From positions 22,155,915 to 22,219,914 of the forward strand of contig ML677334.1 in the NCBI GenBank assembly GCA_007922305.1: DNA of 64,000 nucleotides, read 5' to 3'. Below the pieces are notes generated by a model that was not told the DNA's origin, searched no databases, and saw only the letters and a list, made by a program, of their open reading frames with translations. Shown here piece after piece: positions 57,791-64,000 of this stretch (within the stretch, counting starts at the first letter, position 1; every line of letters starts with the position of its first letter). The translations under genes were made by a program, and so were the position numbers. The stretch is from Dermatemys mawii. Taxonomy: Eukaryota; Chordata; Testudines; Dermatemydidae.

Positions 57791-60700
57791 GGTTTGCTAC
57801 TAGATGATTCTACATTAAGCTCTTGAATAGTGTGTGAGACAGTCCCCAGGTACCCATTAAGATATATGATTCCTGGAAACTAACTTTTAATCCAAGACTA
57901 TAAGGCATAGTTTTTGGTACAGTTATATTATTCTTTAAATCTTCTTTCATATGGAAATAGCAACATTTGCAAGTGAATACAAAGGTTTGAAATCCATTTG
58001 AGAGCCTCAGGAAATGCAGAGTGTACCTTTGCTATATTTCCGGGAAATGAAAGCATGGGACACGCGGTTCACAATGTATTGGATGATTTGGAGATCTCTG
58101 TCTTCACACTGAGATAAATCCTTGATTCTCCATTTGTGCAGTATGTGTACTCCTCTTCCATGTAACGTTCTAACATGGTGATGATCGTCCACTCTCTTCA
58201 GCAGAGCAAGAAACCAGACAGTTCAATAGTAGGGTCATCTATGAGGTGCTTGATGTTTACATCAGAGCCTGCCCATTGCACCTACCAGGTGTCTTCTGGG
58301 TTGAAGTTGGACAACAGAAGAGCTTCTCCAGCTGTCCAGGATGGTTGGCAGGACTTAAGACAAGAGTGAGGCGTGTGAATGAGGTTGTCATGGAGCTCCT
58401 GTTTAGCAATCGCTTTCTTTTACTCGCACAACATGATCCTCTCTCACTGGATGGTTGGGGGAAGGATGTTCACAAGGAGTGATGGTGGCAACCTTCATAT
58501 GGCCCTCCATGTTCAGTATACTTTAATCTGTGTACACGAATTATTGCCACTGCTTTGGAGACTGAAAGATCGTTCATTGACCTCCTGGTCAAAATTCCTT
58601 AAATAGTGCCCATAAACACACCTCACAATAATTATGTGCATTTATTAGTTACAAGCATGCAGTAGGGACCTGGCATGCTTCCTTCATGGATAAATACCAT
58701 AAAAGTGCTGTATTAAGTGTAGTGAGTTTGTCAGGTCTGCCAGGAGTTGCTTATAACGAACAGTGAATCCTTTCTCTCTTGGCACCCATGAGCCTCTATG
58801 TCACAATCTGGAACTTTGGGATCATGTTTTAGTATTGCTTCAAAAACAATGGTTTCATAGCATTACAACTGTTTGTTTCTATTAACTGTGATGTCTCCAT
58901 TTAGAGATTTGAGTGGGACAGTCTTTGCAGTTGAAGGTTGCTTTCTTGATTCTATTATATATACCTCTTAGATATCCATTCTGAAAGGACATTTGTATTT
59001 TCTTGCATAGATAGAACCAATATGATTGAGCACAGTGAATAAATAAGTATTAATACTCAATTGCAGCAAAAGTGCTGACATGAACACATCCAAAAGCTCT
59101 TTTTGTGTGCATTTTGGTGACAAATATTTGTATAGTTATCAATGTGCAAACAAACTATAGGCTAAAATTTGTTCCCCCAAACTACGGAACAATTGTGAAT
59201 AATGAATAAATTTGTAAAAAGTGTGACATGTTTGTGGATAATTCAGAAACAGAAAAAAGGATTAACCTTATATTACATTAATAGTGAATAATCTATCCAG
59301 TTATATACTTCAGCCAAATATTACTTGGTCTCTCTTATTTTGGTTTTGGTGACTCAAAGGCTAATTCAGTTAACAATTCCCTGAGCAGTTCATCTGTCAA
59401 TCAGGTTTTTACATCTTGTCCAAACTCCAGCACCTTCACCAAGGTTTAACTGCAACTAGCTGACCCAGCGTTGACTGGTGTAGACTGACCAGTCAGACAT
59501 TGTCAGCATCGTGTCAGCTGGTTCAGCTCTTGACAATTATATTGGAACAATTGAAACACAATATAATTTCCTGGGAAAGGGCTCGTAAAGTAAATGCTAT
59601 GGAGACTAGATGAAAATCAAAAGGTGGAAAGCTAAGTAATTTAGGAAGGGAAGGTTTTTGGTTTTTTTTAATAAGACTGTTTCACAGTCTTTGCTTTTTG
59701 TTTATTGTTAACAATCTATGTGGTGAAAATGACTAAGGTGAATGCTTTAGAGAAGTTGTGTTTGTTAAAGGTTGAACTCCATTCTTCTGTTGCTGAGCAA
59801 GGGCTCACAATAAGCGTCCTTGAGAACTGAGAACCACCACTTCAAGGGAAAGCAGACTTGATGTTCTTAATTATTATAAGGTTTTTTTAAAAAACCCATA
59901 GAAGTGGGGGGGGAGGGTGAGAGAAGAGTGTGTGTGTCCAGAGGGAACATTTGTCATAAAAACTTTGGAAAAAAGGGCCCAGAACCATTTGCAAAATATT
60001 TTGCAGTCCATCTTGAAATACTTTCCAATAAAATGTGGCCTAGAATCCTTGTGCTTATATTTCTTATGCAAGCGATCTCTTTTTAAAAGGTGCATTAATT
60101 TCTAAATTTCAAATATTAGAACAAACTGATTGTGGTGAAATTCTGATTCAGTGACTGAAAGTTGATCTGTAGTGCCAAAAAGTTGCTGGTAGAGATCCAA
60201 AATGACCTGGCAGTTTACTAGATCCAATGATGAAGTCATTTATCTAACTGTTTGGGTTGATACAAATAACTCTGAAGTTATCACTTTGGATTTCTTTAAG
60301 ATTATTTGTAATAAGTAAATTGTCATTTGTTTTTGTTTTGTAAGTTTGTGTTGGCCTTTAGTGACTTGTGTTTATGTATCTTTGCCTAATGAAGTTCTTA
60401 TGCAACTAATTTATGCCATAAACATGGGAATTCGAGGATCATCCCAAAAAGCTGTGGTAAACAGTGTCAAGCAGGTGACCTGGATTCAGCTGGTAATGAG
60501 ATTCTGCTTCCCAAGTTGACTGAGAGTGTTGGAGTCAGAAGCTCAACTCCCAAGTTGGATATGGCAGTGTGCAGCCCTTTTTGTCTGAGGTGTGGGGAAG
60601 CATTCCCTAGAACTCAGAATTTTTCTTTAGCCAGAAATATTAAGCATAGTGACTGGCACTTCCACTTGGGGAGAGCAAAATTATTTTTTCCTGGTGTAGG

Positions 60701-61667
60701 TTAAGCAAGGTTAAATTCTGAGGCTAAAAATGGCTTTTACTGCAAACCTCTGAGGTAAAAATTGGGACCTCCTACGGCGCAAATCTGAGAGCCTGTCTTG
60801 GTCACATGGGGCAGATGGAGTGTTACAGAAAATGTGGGTGTGAAGAGCTCTGTTCTGAATGGGACACAGAATCATTGGAGTCATCTTAGAATGGCTGTGC
60901 ACTGCTATTGAAATTAGGAGTAACATAGTTGTTGCCTTAGCATAAAATAAAATTTCAGCTTTTAAAATATTTTCTTCATCTTCAAACATGGTACACAGTA
61001 CACTGGTTACTGCACCTTTAACCAATCCTTGTTTGTTCATGATTCAGCTGACTAAGCGTTTACTTTAGGTCTCTGAACGTTATTGGCTAGGCCCTGTGTC
61101 TGGATTGCTTTCCTATCCATTAATACTGACCCTAAAAAGGATCAAAATCCTGTGCTCTTCCTGCTGTTTGCTGTTACTTCAATCTGTGCTTATGCTGTTT
61201 CTTTCTACTACATTTCTGGAAACCATTTTTCCTGTTGCTTCCGGAATCAGGTTCTTGTCGTCTTTTCACTCTCTCAAAAGATTATGGTTGCTGCTTATTT
61301 TCCAACTGCAATTCCCATTGAATCCTGAAACTTTTTGATTTGTTGGTAGTTGTCCCACTTATTTCCATCCCTGTTCCTGACAGGAACAGCTTGGGTGTCT
61401 ATCACCTAAACTAAATTCTCCTGTAGTAATGGGTTCCAATATTTCATGTTATTTGTTTGGTGCAGCGAGTAAGCATGATGATGTCTAAATATATGTTTCT
61501 GCAGCTTTTTGACAGTCTTTAAGAATTGTGCTTCTTGCATACTAGTATCATTTAGAGCAGATCTTGAAGAGAATGGTTTTAAGATACCATGATTGCGGTG
61601 CTCTGGAAATGTACAAGAGACTGTTTTTTCTTATTTATATCTGCTTTAGTTACTTTCATTATAATGC
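57791..61667. other. Long stretch, mostly unrecognised
   Basis: The 58000-58610 portion has higher GC and several frames of 60-78 codons on both strands (for example minus 58007-58192 with 'CEDRDLQIIQYIVNRVSHAF'), which could be a decayed transposase or LINE, but I cannot name it. The remainder (58620-61667) looks single-copy and non-coding. Confidence 0.4.
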
Positions 61668-61878
61668 TTAGCAGTTACATAGTGCTTTTGCCTCTGAAAA
61701 AGTGACCAACATTAACTAATTCTCACCACATCCACTGGAGGGAGGGCAATATTATAACCAGTTTACAGTTGGGAAAACTGAGACACAGAGGTTGTGACCT
61801 GCCTAAAGCCTTATATAACTGTTGTCAGAGCTGGGATTAGAACTCAGGTGTTCCTGTGCTCTGGCTATTAGAACATAC
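61668..61878 (-). mobile_element. MIR SINE, antisense, ancient
   Basis: The core reads gtttacagttgggaaaactg, agacacagaggttgtgacct, gcctaaagcc, agagctgggattagaactca and cctgtgctct: the antisense MIR core including the conserved CORE-SINE segment. Heavily mutated, as expected for an element older than the reptile-mammal split. Confidence 0.85.
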
Positions 61879-62294
61879 TTCTCTTTATATAACAATGTAC
61901 ATTAATACCTCAAACTGAATTGTGAGTGGTGGGAAGGTATAATTTAATATATGTAAAAATAAATAAAACTAGGAAATGTGCATGTTGCCACCCATATCAT
62001 GTTACTTGTCTGATACATGCCTTTCCTGCCCCCACCTTTCGTCTGTGTTTGTTTTTTTAGAATATATATTGTCTTCAGCACAAAGACTGGATCTTCTACC
62101 TGATGTTTGGAAAACAATCTTTGGTAGCATGTTTTGGGCACTACAGCAATATAAATAATAGCTGTTATGCAAGGATAATGTATTCTGTGGCAGAAGATGG
62201 CTGGTTGTCTAGTATCCAGTAGTTGTCAAAAAGTCGTTTCCAGCATCTCTGGCATGAAGCTTACATATTTGCAATCACTTAGCATTTGTTATGA
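61879..62294. other. No recognised feature
   Basis: AT-rich single-copy-looking DNA. Confidence 0.4.
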
Positions 62295-62690
62295 AAATGG
62301 GGAGCTGTGACTTTGCCTTTCTGCCCAACTCTGTTGATCCGGACACACTGGTGAAATGAGAACAGACACATGGATGGATTTTAAGCAGTATGCTGCAACT
62401 TTTATTAATTTAAACACAGGACAAGGTACTATCCATATGTCACCTGTACTTTCATATACTAGGCATTTAAGTTGTTTCCATGCTGGGGTTATAAGGCACG
62501 TACTTATATAATCCATAACTCAAGGCAGGCACTCCTGACGCTATACCCAAGACTCGTTCTGAGTCCTACCACACATAGACATTGTGAGGGGGACAGAGGA
62601 TGCAGAAAGGTGGTGAGCTCAGCCTGTGAGGACCACAAGGTCTGAACTCTTCTTCCCAATACACCCATATCCTCTCTGTTTGTTTTGTCC
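62295..62690. other. Possible LTR-like fragment
   Basis: Contains gcaacttttattaatttaaa, a reverse polyadenylation-type signal, and a moderately GC-rich right part. Evidence is weak. Confidence 0.25.
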
Positions 62691-62815
62691 ACCTGCTATG
62701 GCTTGTCCAGCATCGAGATATTAAGCTCTCTGAGGTAGATACTGTTTTCTATTGCTTGTCTTTACAGTGTCCTGATCCTTGGTTGGGATTTATAGGCATT
62801 ATCATAATATAAATA

Positions 62816-63150
62816 TAGTAGACCGACCAAATTATGAACACCAGTGTTATGACTGAGCAGTCAACCAAACACCTCATTTATAGCCAGACTTATGCAATCA
62901 GGCAGCAGCAGAGATTAAAAATACATTTATAAAAAGCAAATACAGTAAAGTGCTGTGTTACACGTAAACCACTCAAAGATAAAGGGAAATTTTTTTTAAA
63001 AAAAAGACAAGGTGTTTCTGTGTGTGTTTTCATTTAAATTGAGTCAGTTAAAAGCATTTTCTTCTGCATGGTAAAATTTCAAAGCTGTAGTAAGTCAATG
63101 TTCAGTTGTAAACTTTTAAAAGAGCAACCATAATGTTTTGTTCAGAGTTA
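62816..63150. mobile_element. Tigger/pogo-like MITE, 3'-truncated
   Basis: Starts tagtagaccgaccaaattat after a TA and follows the 38513 element through gcagcagcaga, taaagggaaat, gcatggtaaaatttcaaagc and gttttgttcagagtta, then departs from it. The right terminal repeat is missing. Confidence 0.65.
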
Positions 63151-64000
63151 TTTTCATGCTTTTGCTGCACCTGCTCTACAAATCATTTGAATAGGAAAAA
63201 GTTTTTGTATTTATTGTTCAGCAATTTATCTGTTATGTCTTTGAGGTGTCTTTTACTTTAAAAAAGCACATACTTAGTATTTGGTCATCACTGAAAGATG
63301 TAGCCCCTGCTAGGTGTGTTCATTATGAAGATTTGACTTAGAGAATATAAATTTCCTTGCGGCTGTCTGTAGCTCATCTTCTCTGAGGTTAGTGCTTTTT
63401 TTATCTTTGTTTTAAAAGCACAAGAGAAAGAGAGAGATAGGAAGACAGATTCATAATCACTACTCTCTGACAATACAAGACCAAGATTCTGGTGTTTTTG
63501 AGTTCTTTCATCATGCTTTTAATTTAACATTTCTGGTTTACACTGACAAGCACTTCTAGGCAGTCTGTGTCTTAACAATAGTTCTTGATAGCTTATTCTT
63601 CCTTACATGGTAAACTTTCAATTCATTCACTCCGAGACAACATGTTTGTTCAGGCTGTTTTCCATATATTGTTTTATGAAAAAACGAATGCCTTAATTTC
63701 ACATTCTGATGTCTAGCCTATTCTCCATCAGTCCCATGAATATATAAAAGAGTAATATAATCAGCTCTAAAATAATTTATAAATATTTCAAGTATTCTTT
63801 GTTTAGCTGTTAGAAAATGTCACCAGTTAAATGTTTTGGCAGTTTATTTTTCACAAATTTTGTTTCGGTGTATTGAAATAATATTACCATATATTTGAAC
63901 AGTAAAGTAATGTTTATTAAGGGAATTCTGGTAAAAAGCTTCTATTAGCTTTAGTCGAATGCAGATATGTAGGAGGTATGTAGAAGGGTCAGCTGGGTCA
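63151..64000. other. No recognised feature
   Basis: AT-rich DNA with a gagaaagagagaga tract near 63424. No coding signal. Confidence 0.4.

Noticed and set aside
58007..58482. Adjacent open frames on both strands hinting at a transposase or host exon
   Set aside because: No motif that I can name; kept only as a note in the region entry.
61083..61338. 80-codon hydrophobic frames resembling membrane segments
   Set aside because: Two overlapping frames are hydrophobic merely because the strand is T-rich; no start context, splice sites or similarity.
1..64000. A coherent new gene system or CRISPR-like array
   Set aside because: Regular spaced repeats are absent apart from transposon-internal minisatellites, and all long coding traces are broken retroelement genes.

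Overview
The window is vertebrate genomic DNA, AT-rich, without operons or long open frames, and built mostly of nested interspersed repeats. The mix points to a reptile and most likely a turtle: many CR1 LINE copies ending in the octamer-like attctatg tail, a tRNA-derived SINE carrying a CR1 3' tail, Penelope-like elements (PLEs) with hammerhead-ribozyme-type sequence, a DIRS-like retrotransposon, PIF/Harbinger-type MITEs with TWA target sites, and a large set of hAT elements with 8-bp target duplications. Family names come from my recollection of such repeats; no database was searched. I found no host protein-coding exon, rRNA, tRNA gene or CRISPR array that I can defend. The window is best read as intronic or intergenic.

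Layout. 1-5.3 kb: mostly single-copy DNA with a PLE tail at the left edge. 5.3-7.8 kb: a sense CR1 split by a MITE. 8-11.6 kb: PLE remnant, MITE with a GC-rich hAT nested in it, second MITE. 11.9-19.2 kb: three antisense CR1 copies hosting five or more DNA-transposon insertions and one perfect 64-bp-arm palindrome. 19.6-22.9 kb: decayed DIRS-like element with a PLE inside. 24-28.6 kb: sense CR1s, a second LINE type (RTE-like), a hAT in the CR1 3' end and an inverted PLE pair. 28.9-33.2 kb: small hATs, SINE, CR1 pieces. 34.9-35.6 kb: DNA transposon full of TAGCGCTATA motifs. 36.2-38.5 kb: two LTR-like blocks, then a Tigger-like MITE. 40-46.5 kb: sense CR1 with two adjacent PLE insertions, antisense CR1 with nested hATs, and two copies of a hAT-like family. 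46.5-50.8 kb: largely single-copy. 50.8-57 kb: CR1 copies, AT-rich palindromes, a third LINE type. 57-64 kb: LTR-like sequence, single-copy DNA, an ancient MIR and a second Tigger-like copy.

No functional gene set works together here. The coding remnants (CR1 ORF1 esterase, endonuclease and reverse transcriptase; RTE-like RT; DIRS-like RT) are all broken by stops, frameshifts or deletions. What the window does offer is an unusually readable insertion history: many insertions retain exact target duplications, so the relative order of CR1, PLE, MITE and hAT activity can be reconstructed.
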